From positions 3,131,322 through 3,195,321 of the forward strand of contig NZ_CP039543.1 of assembly GCF_013085545.1 (NCBI RefSeq): a stretch of 64,000 nucleotides of DNA, in the 5' to 3' direction. Position 1 is the stretch's first letter, and the number at the start of each line of letters is the position of its first letter. The notes under the pieces are model-generated. The model was not told the origin of the DNA. It made no database searches and saw only the letters and a program-made list of their open reading frames with translations. The position numbers and the translations under genes are program-made. The stretch is from Oceanidesulfovibrio marinus. GTDB taxonomy: Bacteria > Desulfobacterota > Desulfovibrionia > Desulfovibrionales > Desulfovibrionaceae. Of the stretch, positions 11,417 to 23,263 are shown one piece after another.

Positions 11417-11833
11417 TTATCCCAGAACCTTGTCAGCAGCCTTGGCGGCCATGGAGTCCACCTGGGACCGAAGCGTTTCGAGAGCAGCCTTGGCCTGGCT
11501 CTCTATCTCACTGCGAGCCTGACTCAGGTCGGCCTGAGCCGCACTCTGGGCTGCAGAGACGATCTTTTCCTGCTCGGCCTCACCCGCGTCCTTCATCTTG
11601 ATGCGCTCGCTGGTGCCGGCCTTGCGCGCCTCGGCAAGCGCTTCTTCGTAATCTTCGAGTTTCCGCTCTGCCTGTTCGCTGAACTTTTCGATCTCGGAAG
11701 CCATGGCGTCCATCGACTGCTGGCGCTCCTGGATCTTCGCCCGGATAGGCTTAACCAGCAGGTAGTTCAGCACAAATAACGTGACCAGAAAGTTGATGAA
11801 CTGCACGATGAATGTGACATCAAGATCGATCAT
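11417..11833 (-). CDS. atpF': ATP synthase b' subunit
   Basis: Second, shorter stator subunit (138 residues), starting MIDLDVTFIVQFINFLVTLF with one N-terminal membrane helix and LLVKPIRAKIQERQQSMDAM, followed by a charged helix. It is the first gene of this operon. The a and c subunit genes are not adjacent, so the Fo genes atpB and atpE must lie elsewhere. Confidence 0.93.
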   Translation of the reverse strand: MIDLDVTFIVQFINFLVTLFVLNYLLVKPIRAKIQERQQSMDAMASEIEKFSEQAERKLEDYEEALAEARKAGTSERIKMKDAGEAEQEKIVSAAQSAAQADLSQARSEIESQAKAALETLRSQVDSMAAKAADKVLG

Positions 11834-11957
11834 GGCTCTCCCCTCGAACTTACGGCTGGCGGGTTATTGTGAATTTTTGATCAAAGTCACTGCGGCTTAA
11901 CCAATTTACCCTTGAGTGTCAAAGGCATTTTTCATTCGCGAGACCTTCATAAACCAA

Positions 11958-11985
11958 GGCCCCGCGCCGTCTCCGGCACGGGGCC
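11958..11985 (-). terminator. GC-rich hairpin after the bactofilin gene
   Basis: Near-perfect stem GGCCCCGCGCCG / CGGCACGGGGCC between the bactofilin stop and the atp operon. The T tract on the minus strand is poor, so it may be a weak or partial terminator. Confidence 0.5.
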
Positions 11986-12008
11986 CCCGTGATGATTGAA
12001 TCTTCTTG

Positions 12009-12446
12009 TCACGCTTTGCCCGCAGAATCGTTCGGTTCTTTGACGGGCTCCTGATCTGTCGGCTTTGTGGCAGTGCCCACGGCCTTCAGCTCGGTTTTCG
12101 ATTTCGACTTCCCGGCCTCGCTTGTGCCCATGCTCACTTGCCCTTCCATCACGGCACCTTCCTCGATGACCAGGACCGGCGTGTTCAGGCTGCCCAGAAG
12201 GTTCGCCGTCTTGTGCAGCACCACCTTCTTGGTCGCCAGGATCTCGCCCTGGAAATGGCCGGAAAGAATGAGCTGGCCCACCCAGACCTTGCCCTGCACC
12301 TTGGCGTCCTTGCCCACGACCAGCGTGCCTTCGGATTGGATCTCGCCGGTAAAGGACCCGTCGACGCGAACGGATCCCTGGAAGTTCAGCTTGCCCTCAT
12401 AAGCGGTGCCGCTGCCGAGAAAGGCATTGATCTCGTCTTTGGCCAT
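12009..12446 (-). CDS. Bactofilin (polymer-forming cytoskeletal protein)
   Basis: Self-assembling right-handed beta-helix cytoskeletal protein, often involved in cell shape. The 145 residues start MAKDEINAFLGSGTAYEGKL, with the repeating pattern GSVRVDGSFTGEIQSEGTLV, KVQGKVWVGQLILSGHFQGE and KVVLHKTANLLGSLNTPVLV, then a Lys/Ser-rich tail. The ATG at 12446 has a GAGGGAG site about 8 bases upstream; an upstream in-frame ATG overlaps the end of rodA and is less likely. Its position after the mreBCD-mrdA-rodA genes suggests a role in morphogenesis. Confidence 0.93.
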   Translation of the reverse strand: MAKDEINAFLGSGTAYEGKLNFQGSVRVDGSFTGEIQSEGTLVVGKDAKVQGKVWVGQLILSGHFQGEILATKKVVLHKTANLLGSLNTPVLVIEEGAVMEGQVSMGTSEAGKSKSKTELKAVGTATKPTDQEPVKEPNDSAGKA

Positions 12447-12489
12447 TGGTTCTTGCTCCCTCGCGCCGCTTGAAGGGCGCCTGCGTGGT

Positions 12490-13653
12490 TTATTTCTTCG
12501 TGGTGTACGTTGTCTCACCCTTGAACTGCAGCGACCTGTTCTGGCGGTGGCGGAAAGTAAAGCGCCGCATGGAGACGTTCTGCACGAGTCCGATCAGACA
12601 GAAGTTCACCAGGGTGGTGCTGCCGCCGTAGCTCATGAACGGCAGGGGAATACCCACAACGGGCATAAGCCCCAGCACCATCCCCATATTGATGAGGATC
12701 TGCCAGAAAAAGTAAAAGAACACGCCAGCCGCCAGGAAGCTGCCGAATCGGTCGCGGGCGTCCCGGGCTGTCGAAAAAATACTCATCAGAAACAGGGCGA
12801 ACAGGGCCAGCAATATGATGCAGCCCACGAACCCCCACTCCTCGCCGAACACGGCGACGGCGAAGTCCGTATGCTTCTCCGGCAAAAACCGCAGCTGGCT
12901 CTGCGTGCCCTGGAGAAATCCCTTGCCCCAGAGACGGCCCGAGCCGATAGCGATCTGCGACTGAATGATGTGGTAGCCGGCTCCCAGGGGATCGTTCGTG
13001 GGGTCCAGGAACGTCAGAATCCGCTGTTTCTGGTAATCGTGGAGAAAGAACCAACCCAACGGCAGCATCGCGGGCACGATTATCGCCAGCACCTTGAGCA
13101 CCCGGCCTTTGAGGCCTCTGTACAGGATGATGCCCGCCAATAGCAAGAGCAGGTTCAGCGCCGAACCCAGGTCCGGCTGGATCACCACAAGGCCGGCCGG
13201 AATCATGACCACGAAGACCGTGAAGAGGAACTCCTTCCAGCCGAGCTTTTCCGGATTACGGGAAAGCAGCCGCGCGCCCAATATAAGGACCGAGATCTTG
13301 GCCACCTCGCTGGGCTGGAAGTTGAATGCACCAAAGTCCAGCCAGCGTTTGGCGCCGTAAATCTTGGTGCCGAACAGGGGCACCGCGGCGAGCAGCAGCA
13401 GCGTGACGATGAACAGCGGCCATGCCAGCGTGTAGAACTTGTTGTAGTCGAACAGCATGAACGCAATCATGCCGCCCAGGCCGACCAGACCCCAGATGAG
13501 CTGCTTTTCGAAGTACGGCGCCAGGGCGATGCCGTCCTCCAGCCGGATGGCGCTGGCCGAGTATAGGTTCACCGCGCCGACGGCGAACAGCGCGACGGTG
13601 AAGCCGAGCAGCGGCCAGTTGAGGTACTTGATAACCCGTCTGTCTATGGACAT
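12490..13653 (-). CDS. rodA: Rod-shape SEDS glycosyltransferase RodA
   Basis: Peptidoglycan polymerase of the elongasome. The 387-residue polytopic protein (about ten membrane helices) has the SEDS motifs FGAFNFQPSEVAKISVLILG, IQPDLGSALNLLLLLAG, FAVAVFGEEWGFVG and GIPLPFMSYGGSTTLVNF. It follows mrdA by 18 bases, as expected for its PBP2 partner. Confidence 0.97.
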   Translation of the reverse strand: MSIDRRVIKYLNWPLLGFTVALFAVGAVNLYSASAIRLEDGIALAPYFEKQLIWGLVGLGGMIAFMLFDYNKFYTLAWPLFIVTLLLLAAVPLFGTKIYGAKRWLDFGAFNFQPSEVAKISVLILGARLLSRNPEKLGWKEFLFTVFVVMIPAGLVVIQPDLGSALNLLLLLAGIILYRGLKGRVLKVLAIIVPAMLPLGWFFLHDYQKQRILTFLDPTNDPLGAGYHIIQSQIAIGSGRLWGKGFLQGTQSQLRFLPEKHTDFAVAVFGEEWGFVGCIILLALFALFLMSIFSTARDARDRFGSFLAAGVFFYFFWQILINMGMVLGLMPVVGIPLPFMSYGGSTTLVNFCLIGLVQNVSMRRFTFRHRQNRSLQFKGETTYTTKK

Positions 13654-13671
13654 GTTCAGACGTCTCCGTCC

Positions 13672-15477
13672 CTAGTTGCCGGGTTTCGCCGCCTCGGCGT
13701 CCGGTTCGCCGAAGAGGTAGTTGTAAATTTCCCGCACAAGAGGACCTGCGGCCGAGCCGCCGTGACCGCCGTGCTCGATCATGCAGATGACCACGTAGCG
13801 CTTGTCGCCTTTCTGACCCCAGGAGGCAAGCCAGGCGTGGTCCCGGTGCATGTACGGCATGTCTTCCTTGTCGAGGCGCTCTGTGCCGATGCGGATGACC
13901 TGGGCTGTGCCTGTCTTGCCGCCGAGCACAGCGTCCGGCCGTTTGATGCGCCGGGCCGTGCCCTCTTCCACGGTCTTGACCATGGCCTCCAGAATGAGCT
14001 GCCGCTGGGCCTCGTCCATGGGAACATCGCCTTGCACCAGCGGTGCCTCGTCGCGCAGCAGCGAGGGCTTGTACAGCTTGCCGCCGTTGAGCAGCGCGGC
14101 CACGAAACGCGCCACCTGCAGCGGCTGGACCAGGGTAAAGCCCTGGCCGATGGCGAGGTTGAGGGTCTCGCCGCCGTGCCACGGCTCGTTGAAGCGTTTG
14201 CGCTTCCACGCGCGGGTGGGCACCAGGCCGCCCTTCTCGTGGGGCAGGTCTATGCCGGTGGGCTTGCCGAAGCCGCAGGCAAAGGCGAACTTGCTGATGC
14301 GGTCCACGCCGAGCCGCTCGCCCAGCTGGTAGAAGTAGACGTCGCAGGAGTCCACCAGCGCTTCCATCAGGTTCTCGTTGCCGTGTCCCCAGCTTCTCCA
14401 GCACCGGAACACGCGTCGTCCCAGCCGGTAGGAGCCGCCACAGAAAAAAGTCTCGTTGGGGTCCACCATGTTTTCATGGAGGGCGCAGCCGGCCACCAGC
14501 AGCTTCCACACCGAGCCAGGCGGATAGACCGACTGGATGACGCGGTTCTGCAACGGGTTGCGCGGGTGGGAGCGCAGCGCGTTCCATTGCGTCCTGGTCA
14601 GGCCCGCGGCAAAGGCGTTATTGTCGTACGTGGGCTGCGTGACCAGGGCGAGCACCTTGCCCGTGTCCGGGTCGAGCACCACGATGCCCCCGGCCTGCCC
14701 TTCCAGCAGCTTGGAAGCCTTTTCCTGCAGGCCCAGGTCGATGGACAGGGCTATGGACTCTCCGGCCCGGGGCTGCTCCACCATGAACTCCTTGAGCCGC
14801 CGGCCGGTGGCGTCCACCTCCACGCGCTTGAGCCCTTTCTCGCCGCGCAGCCTGTCCTCGATCATGTACTCAAGGCCCTGCTTGCCCACCATGTCGCCCA
14901 TGGAGAGCTCCGGGCGCTCGCCCAACTCCTTCTCGTTGGCCTCTGCCACATAGCCCAGGATGTGCGCCAGCAACGGCCCCTGCAGGTACACCCGCCGGGG
15001 ACGAATGACGATCTCCAGGCCGGGCCAGTAGATCTTGTTGGACTCGATGAGCGAGACGAGCTCGAAGTCCATATCGGGCACGAGGATCAGGCGGTCGAAA
15101 GGCTTGGTCTTGCGGCGGCCCTTGGCCATCCGCTCCTCCAGCTCCTCATAGGGGATGCTGGTCCACTCGCTGACCTGCCGCAGAGTGGCTTCCTCGTCCT
15201 CCACATCCTCGCGAACAATGGCCAGGGCATAGGCCGGCTGGTTGATGGCGAGCAGGTTGCCGGAGCGGTCGAGGATGCGGCCACGCGGTGCGTAGACCTC
15301 TTCCTCGCGCAGCTGATTCTGCCGCGCTTTTTCCTCGAAATCCGCGCCCTTGTGCACCTGGAGGTACCAGAATCGCAGGCCGAAGCAGAAGAACAGCACC
15401 AGCGTGAGGAACTGGAGCAGAATCAGACCGAGCTTGGGAGCCGGCTGACTGTCATGCGAATCAGACCGAATAGGCAT
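13672..15477 (-). CDS. mrdA: Penicillin-binding protein 2
   Basis: Elongasome transpeptidase that works with RodA. The 601 residues have an N-terminal membrane anchor (about 18-38), a dimerisation domain and a C-terminal transpeptidase domain. The active-site serine is in YPPGSVWKLLVAG (SxxK), the second motif is DSCDVYFY, and the third is GGKTGTAQV. The start overlaps the end of mreD by 17 bases. Confidence 0.97.
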   Translation of the reverse strand: MPIRSDSHDSQPAPKLGLILLQFLTLVLFFCFGLRFWYLQVHKGADFEEKARQNQLREEEVYAPRGRILDRSGNLLAINQPAYALAIVREDVEDEEATLRQVSEWTSIPYEELEERMAKGRRKTKPFDRLILVPDMDFELVSLIESNKIYWPGLEIVIRPRRVYLQGPLLAHILGYVAEANEKELGERPELSMGDMVGKQGLEYMIEDRLRGEKGLKRVEVDATGRRLKEFMVEQPRAGESIALSIDLGLQEKASKLLEGQAGGIVVLDPDTGKVLALVTQPTYDNNAFAAGLTRTQWNALRSHPRNPLQNRVIQSVYPPGSVWKLLVAGCALHENMVDPNETFFCGGSYRLGRRVFRCWRSWGHGNENLMEALVDSCDVYFYQLGERLGVDRISKFAFACGFGKPTGIDLPHEKGGLVPTRAWKRKRFNEPWHGGETLNLAIGQGFTLVQPLQVARFVAALLNGGKLYKPSLLRDEAPLVQGDVPMDEAQRQLILEAMVKTVEEGTARRIKRPDAVLGGKTGTAQVIRIGTERLDKEDMPYMHRDHAWLASWGQKGDKRYVVICMIEHGGHGGSAAGPLVREIYNYLFGEPDAEAAKPGN

Positions 15478-15934
15478 TGTTCTCCGGCTTGGTCGGCCGC
15501 AGGGCAGCGGCGAGAGACCACATCAGCGGGAATGTAAGCGCCTGGTGCACGCATTCCCAGAAAACCACGTCCTCAAGGAAGGTGTACTCCTGCAGCGCCG
15601 TCAGCATGGAGATGAGCAGATACCGCCAGACGCCGAGGACCGCGCCGAGTATGACCATGAACATGATATTGCGCGCCTCGAAGAGCCAGCGGCCTGCAAT
15701 GAACAGGACAATCGCCATGCCGTACCAGGCCAGCCCTGCACCGAAAGCGAGGCTGCCCGAGCCTTCCTGGATGAGCAGAAAGACGATGCCCAGGACGATG
15801 CTTTGGCGGTTCCGCTCCTCTTGCATGGATACGATAAGTCCGGGCACGAGCAAGTCCACGCCTGGAAAGACCGTTTGCCCCAGGAGCGCGATGACCGTAA
15901 AGCCGAACCACCACAGTATGTTACGGAATCCCAT
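15461..15934 (-). CDS. mreD: Rod-shape protein MreD
   Basis: Small polytopic elongasome protein. The 157 residues hold several hydrophobic helices (LVPGLIVSM, IVLGIVFLLIQEGSGSLAFG, MAIVLFIAGRWLFEARNIMF) and a conserved-type AFGAG/GSG region. Sequence is poorly conserved in this family, so the call rests on topology and its place between mreC and mrdA. Confidence 0.9.
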   Translation of the reverse strand: MGFRNILWWFGFTVIALLGQTVFPGVDLLVPGLIVSMQEERNRQSIVLGIVFLLIQEGSGSLAFGAGLAWYGMAIVLFIAGRWLFEARNIMFMVILGAVLGVWRYLLISMLTALQEYTFLEDVVFWECVHQALTFPLMWSLAAALRPTKPENNAYSV

Positions 15935-15961
15935 ATTTTGTAATACGATTCGTTTACGAAG

Positions 15962-16987
15962 CTACTGAACTGCTCTGTCCGTGGACCCAGTCCCTGTTGC
16001 GCCGCTGCCGCCGGTGCTGTTGCCGCCCAGGGGCGCGGGTTCGCCGGGCGCCTTCTGCAGCTCGGGCGAAATCTCAGGCGGGGAGTCCTTGCTCAAAAGC
16101 TGGTCCACCAGGGCGTCCACGTCGAGCATGACATCGCGCGAGGCGTTGCCGGTAGGCGCTTCCGGAGCCTCGGACTCGTCCACCACCTCCAGGAGCAGAA
16201 TCTCCTCCAGGGCGCGCGGGGCCACCAACGGCTCTGCCACCACCTTCTGGAACAGGGATATGTCGGAACGGCGGATGGACTGCACCCGAGCCACGGGGAG
16301 CCCTTTGGGGAACACGCCGGCAAAGCCGGACGTCACCAGGATTTCACCTTCGTAGAGCGGCGCGTTGAGCGGCACATAGGCCACGGCGAGGGGCTTGTTG
16401 GCGCCCTGGCCGATGACGATGCCCGAGGTGCGGCTCTGCTGGCCCAGCACGGCAATGCGGCTGTTGGGATCGGTGACCAGGAGAACCTGGCTGGTGAGCG
16501 GCGCGACCCGGAAAACCCGGCCCACCACGCCCGTGTCGGTCACGGCTGGCATGTCCTCCACCAGCTTGGAGTGGGAGCCCTTGTCCACCACCAGGGTTTC
16601 GAGGACTGCATAGGGACCGACGCGACGGCTGAGCACACGCGCGCCTTCCACCCGCCAGGCCGGCGGGGGATCGAACTGCAACAGCTTGCGCAGACGCCGC
16701 AGCTCGGCCGCTCCCTCACGATGGCGGGCGAGCTCCAGGTTTAGCCCGCGGACCTGCCCGCGGAGCTGCGTGTTCTCCTTCTGCACGTCCACGAGGTACA
16801 CATAGCGATGCCACAGGTCCGAGACCGAGTCCCTGACCCAATCGGCAGGCTTGAGAATAAGCCCGACGAAAGTCAGGCCCGTCGTGGTGGAGAGTTTGTC
16901 CAGGTATCCCGTGCGCAGATTCCACGTGTACAGGGTCAGGTACAGGAACAGGACGACGAAGAGTGCAACAGCGAGTCGTCGGGGCAC
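15962..16987 (-). CDS. mreC: Rod-shape protein MreC
   Basis: Periplasmic scaffold of the elongasome. The 341 residues begin with a membrane anchor (about 7-24), a coiled coil (about 65-105) and the beta domain containing VDKGSHSKLVEDMPAVTDTG, SRIAVLGQQSRTSGIVIGQG and ILVTSGFAGVFPKGLPVARV. The C-terminal 60 residues are low-complexity Gly/Pro/Ser. It lies five bases after mreB. Confidence 0.96.
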   Translation of the reverse strand: MPRRLAVALFVVLFLYLTLYTWNLRTGYLDKLSTTTGLTFVGLILKPADWVRDSVSDLWHRYVYLVDVQKENTQLRGQVRGLNLELARHREGAAELRRLRKLLQFDPPPAWRVEGARVLSRRVGPYAVLETLVVDKGSHSKLVEDMPAVTDTGVVGRVFRVAPLTSQVLLVTDPNSRIAVLGQQSRTSGIVIGQGANKPLAVAYVPLNAPLYEGEILVTSGFAGVFPKGLPVARVQSIRRSDISLFQKVVAEPLVAPRALEEILLLEVVDESEAPEAPTGNASRDVMLDVDALVDQLLSKDSPPEISPELQKAPGEPAPLGGNSTGGSGATGTGSTDRAVQ

Positions 16988-16991
16988 GAGA

Positions 16992-18137
<1,146 letters not shown>

Positions 18138-18211
18138 TCAATCACACGCTTTTTTCCGTACAACCCGGCCATGCGCTTTCCGGCGTTTTCGCCGCGAAAA
18201 GATGCCCACAC

Positions 18212-19141
18212 ATGCAGCCTGATGCTCGCTATACGAAACTTTCCGCGTACTTCCGCTCCCGCTTCGGGACGCGGGCGCAGAAAATCCCCCTTGATATCGG
18301 GGCCGGCTGCCCCAATCGTGACGGCGTTGTATCAACCCAAGGATGTATTTTTTGTAACCTTCGCGGGTCGGGCACCGGCTCCTGGAAGCAGGGCCTCGGG
18401 TTGGAGCGCCAATGGGCCATGTGGAAAACGCGCTTTGACAAGCGCTATGCTGATGCTAGCTACATAGCCTATCTGCAATCTTTTTCCAATACGTACATGC
18501 CGGTTCCCGTTCTTCGCGAACGGCTGGACGAAATCTGCACCCTGCCCGGCATTGCCGGCCTCGCCGTGGGCACCCGTCCGGACTGCCTGGATGATGAACG
18601 CCTGGGCCTCGTCGCGGCCTGCCGTGAACGCCTGGGAGACGAGATATGGCTCGATCTCGGGCTCCAGTCTTCCAATGACGCCACCCTGGTCCGCATCAAC
18701 CGCGGCCACGACTTCACTGCCTGGGCCGACACCTGCGTCCGGGCGCACGACGCCGGCATCAAAGTCTGCGTCCACGTGGTGGCCGGCCTGCCCGGAGAGG
18801 ACGCCTCGGATGTGCTGCGCACCGTGCGCGACGCCTGCGCCCTACCCGTTGCCGGCATCAAGTTCCACAACCTCCTCGTGGTTCGCGGCTCGGGCATGGT
18901 CCCCCTCTGGCGACGCGGCGCATACGAGCCGCTGGCGCGCGAAGAGTATGTGGACATGCTCTGCCAGGCTCTGCCCCTCGTGCCCGCAGAGGTCGTCATC
19001 CACCGCCTCCATGCCGATCCGGCCCCAGGCGAGCTGCTCGCGCCAGCCTGGGCTGGAGAGAAACACGCCGTACGCAACGCCATTGAAAAGGCGCTGGAAG
19101 AGCGGGACGTCCGGCAGGGATCAAACACTGTCCGCCGGTAG
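18212..19141 (+). CDS. Radical SAM protein, YhcC/TIGR01212-like
   Basis: A 309-residue radical S-adenosylmethionine enzyme. The cluster-binding region is CPNRDGVVSTQGCIFC, and further family-like motifs are QSFSNTYMPVPVLRERLD, VGTRPDCLDDE, LGLQSSNDATLVRINRGHD, VCVHVVAGLPGE and KFHNLLVVRGSGM. These match the YhcC-type group, whose reaction is not well established. I chose the ATG at 18212 (MQPDARYTKLSAYF); the frame is open upstream to 18053 but that part looks unrelated. It is divergent from mreB. Confidence 0.88.
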   Translation: MQPDARYTKLSAYFRSRFGTRAQKIPLDIGAGCPNRDGVVSTQGCIFCNLRGSGTGSWKQGLGLERQWAMWKTRFDKRYADASYIAYLQSFSNTYMPVPVLRERLDEICTLPGIAGLAVGTRPDCLDDERLGLVAACRERLGDEIWLDLGLQSSNDATLVRINRGHDFTAWADTCVRAHDAGIKVCVHVVAGLPGEDASDVLRTVRDACALPVAGIKFHNLLVVRGSGMVPLWRRGAYEPLAREEYVDMLCQALPLVPAEVVIHRLHADPAPGELLAPAWAGEKHAVRNAIEKALEERDVRQGSNTVRR

Positions 19142-19198
19142 CCCGTGTTCACATAGGGCATCGTGCCGGGCCATATCCTGCGGTGCAAATCATTCTGC

Positions 19199-19226
19199 TT
19201 GATTTCTGTATCTAATCGGATACAGT
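19199..19226 (+). promoter_or_regulatory. Promoter and inverted repeat in front of the toxin-antitoxin genes
   Basis: TTGATT (19199-19204) and TACAGT (19221-19226) are spaced by 16 bases. Between them lies the inverted repeat CTGTATC-TAATCG-GATACAG (19206-19225). Such a site is expected for autorepression by a HigA-type antitoxin. The toxin GTG is only about 7 bases past the -10 box, so the mRNA may be leaderless. Confidence 0.5.
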
Positions 19227-19232
19227 CTACTC

Positions 19233-19556
19233 GTGTACACCTTCTACCAGACAGAAGCATTCGCTGCCTGGCTCAGGAAGATCGAGAATGCCAGAGCGCG
19301 AGCCGGGGTCCTCGCCCGGATCAGGTCGGCGGAGCTTGGCGACCTCGGCGACTGTGATCCTGTGGGCGAAGGTGTGTCGGAAATACGTCTGCATATCGAT
19401 CCCGGATACCGCCTCTACTTGTGGCAGCACGGCCCGCGCGTCTTCTGGCTGCTTGCCGGCGGCGACGTGCGCTCGCGGCAGCATGACATCGACCGGGCCA
19501 AGGCCTTGCGGCGGGAAATCGAGGAGCTGCACCATGATTCCACTCAGCACATTTGA
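19233..19556 (+). CDS. HigB/RelE-like toxin of an addiction module
   Basis: A 107-residue protein with the RelE-fold features of the 'addiction module killer protein' group: YTFYQTEAFAAWLRKIENA, an Arg-rich centre (ARARAGVLARIRSAELGDLG), VGEGVSEIRLHIDPGYRLYL and VFWLLAGGDVRSRQHDIDRA. These toxins cleave mRNA on the ribosome. The start is a GTG with no clear ribosome site. The stop overlaps the start of the antitoxin frame by 23 bases, the usual toxin-first order of this group. Confidence 0.85.
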   Translation: MYTFYQTEAFAAWLRKIENARARAGVLARIRSAELGDLGDCDPVGEGVSEIRLHIDPGYRLYLWQHGPRVFWLLAGGDVRSRQHDIDRAKALRREIEELHHDSTQHI

Positions 19557-20394
19557 CGCGGCCGAGTACCTCGACAACGACGAGGTGATGGCCGAGTACC
19601 TCACGGCGGCGATGAAGGACCCGAACCCCGACGTCTTTCTGGCCGCCCTGTCCGACGTGGCCAGAGCCCGCGGCATCGCCCAGCTGGCCAAAGACACCGG
19701 CCTCGGCCGGGAGAGCCTGTACAAAACCCTCGCCCCTGGTGCGAAACCGCGGTTCGAAACCATCGTGAAGATCACCAGGGCCCTTGGCCTGCCCCTTGCG
19801 GTGCAACGCGCCGGCATGGCCCGGCGGCCGCACGGCTCGCACACATCACTGCCTCGCAAAAATGGAGCACATCGTATGAACACCGAGATCATCTGCATGC
19901 CGCCTTTGAGCGTCACGCTGGTCTGGAATGGCGAGCGTCTGAACAACATATCCCTGGACTTTGCGCCCGAGGGTGCCGCGCCCACGCCGGAAGAGGAGCT
20001 CAGCCCCCGCGGCCGGGCCTTTGCACGCGGCCTGGCCGACTACCTGGAGGGCCGCGCCGCCGACTTCGGCCTTGACCTGGATCGGGACATTCCGCTGGAC
20101 GACGTGTCCGACTTTTCCCGCGAGGTCCTGCGCACCCTGTTCCGCTCGGTGCGGTTCGGCCACACCACCAGCTACGGCGAGCTCGCCGCCATGAGCGGTC
20201 GTCCCCATGCAGCGCGCGCCGTGGGCCGGGCCATGGCCTCCAACCGCTGGCCGCTGTTCATTCCGTGCCATCGGGTGCTCTCGGCCTCCGGCGGCCTCAC
20301 TGGCTTTACCGGCGCCGGCCTGCCCATGAAACGGCTGCTGCTCGGCATCGAAGGCGCATCGTACCGCGATGAGCAGTCCGGGCGTCATTCATAA
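19534..20394 (+). CDS. HigA-like antitoxin in frame with O6-methylguanine-DNA methyltransferase (apparent fusion)
   Basis: One frame of 286 codons without a stop. Residues 1-95 (MIPLSTFDAAEYLDNDEVMA to RALGLPLAVQRA) match a HigA-like helix-turn-helix antitoxin, with QLAKDTGLGRESLYKTLAPG as the DNA-binding helix pair. A linker of about 19 residues follows. Residues 115-286 are an Ogt/Ada-type methyltransferase with SVRFGHTTSYGELAAMSGRP, the alkyl-acceptor motif FIPCHRVLSASGGLTGFTG and MKRLLLGIEG. The antitoxin start has GAGGAG upstream. The methyltransferase could also be made separately from the in-frame ATG at 19876, which has GGAG about 8 bases upstream. Either the antitoxin lost its stop codon or the two are truly fused. 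Confidence 0.8.
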   Translation: MIPLSTFDAAEYLDNDEVMAEYLTAAMKDPNPDVFLAALSDVARARGIAQLAKDTGLGRESLYKTLAPGAKPRFETIVKITRALGLPLAVQRAGMARRPHGSHTSLPRKNGAHRMNTEIICMPPLSVTLVWNGERLNNISLDFAPEGAAPTPEEELSPRGRAFARGLADYLEGRAADFGLDLDRDIPLDDVSDFSREVLRTLFRSVRFGHTTSYGELAAMSGRPHAARAVGRAMASNRWPLFIPCHRVLSASGGLTGFTGAGLPMKRLLLGIEGASYRDEQSGRHS

Positions 20395-20432
20395 AAGGGC
20401 GCGACTGCGCAAGGATATTGACTGCGAAAAGG

Positions 20433-20479
20433 AAGGAGCCGGCTCCCCCGCAGATGCGGCGGATGTCCGGCTCCTTTTT
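20433..20479 (+). terminator. Bidirectional terminator
   Basis: Stem AAGGAGCCGG / CCGGCTCCTT with a 24-base loop and a T run after it on the plus strand (an A run precedes it for the minus strand). It lies between the converging methyltransferase and the 91-residue minus-strand gene. Confidence 0.8.
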
Positions 20480-20488
20480 GTGGAATAG

Positions 20489-20764
20489 CTAAACGAGGTC
20501 CAGCAGCGCGGCGACCTTGGCTGCGCTGAGCTGGTGCGCGTCTTCGGCATCCGTGGGCAGGTTGTCCAGAAACTCCGACACCTCTTCCGGATTCTGCGCA
20601 TTGATGGTCGTCGGTTTTTCGCGTACTTCGCTAGCCGCCGTCTGTTGCGATTGCGACGCCCTGGCTTCGCGCGCCTTTCTCAGCTCGGCAACCCTGGCCA
20701 GGAGCTGTTCGGTCTTGCGAGTCTCGGCGCTGGTTGCTGCGGAATTATCGATACGAAACGCCAT
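20489..20764 (-). CDS. Small helical hypothetical protein
   Basis: A 91-residue protein starting MAFRIDNSAATSAETRKTEQ, mostly polar with a predicted helix rich in Arg and Glu (about 15-45) and an acidic C-terminus (PEEVSEFLDNLPTDAEDAHQ). The ATG at 20764 has a good GAGGAG site, which supports a real gene. No family is recognised; its layout is loosely like small export or anti-sigma proteins, but nothing in the sequence fixes a role. Confidence 0.65.
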   Translation of the reverse strand: MAFRIDNSAATSAETRKTEQLLARVAELRKAREARASQSQQTAASEVREKPTTINAQNPEEVSEFLDNLPTDAEDAHQLSAAKVAALLDLV

Positions 20765-20969
20765 GGTGATCTCCTCGTGACTGATCGTTCGTGTCCGGGA
20801 GAAATCTATGCAATCTCTATGCAAGAAGCAGAAGGACGCCGGATTTCGGGCGATTGCGAACACAACGTTGCCTGAGCCCGGAAAAACGTTCCGCCAGGGA
20901 GTCGAGGAATCGTCACAGCGCGCGCTTTTTCTTCCCTCTTGCGATTCGACAGGCTAAAAAGAAACTATC

Positions 20970-23185
<2,216 letters not shown>

Positions 23186-23197
23186 AGCACTCTGACC

Positions 23198-23235
23198 ACG
23201 GCCGGAGGGCGCGCAGCCTTCCGGCCGTTTTTTCT
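23198..23235 (+). terminator. Terminator after eno
   Basis: Stem ACGGCCGGAGGGC / GCCTTCCGGCCGT with a 5-base loop and a run of T, just past the eno stop codon. Confidence 0.88.
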
Positions 23236-23263
23236 TTGACGCAAGACTGTACGGAGATCTTTC

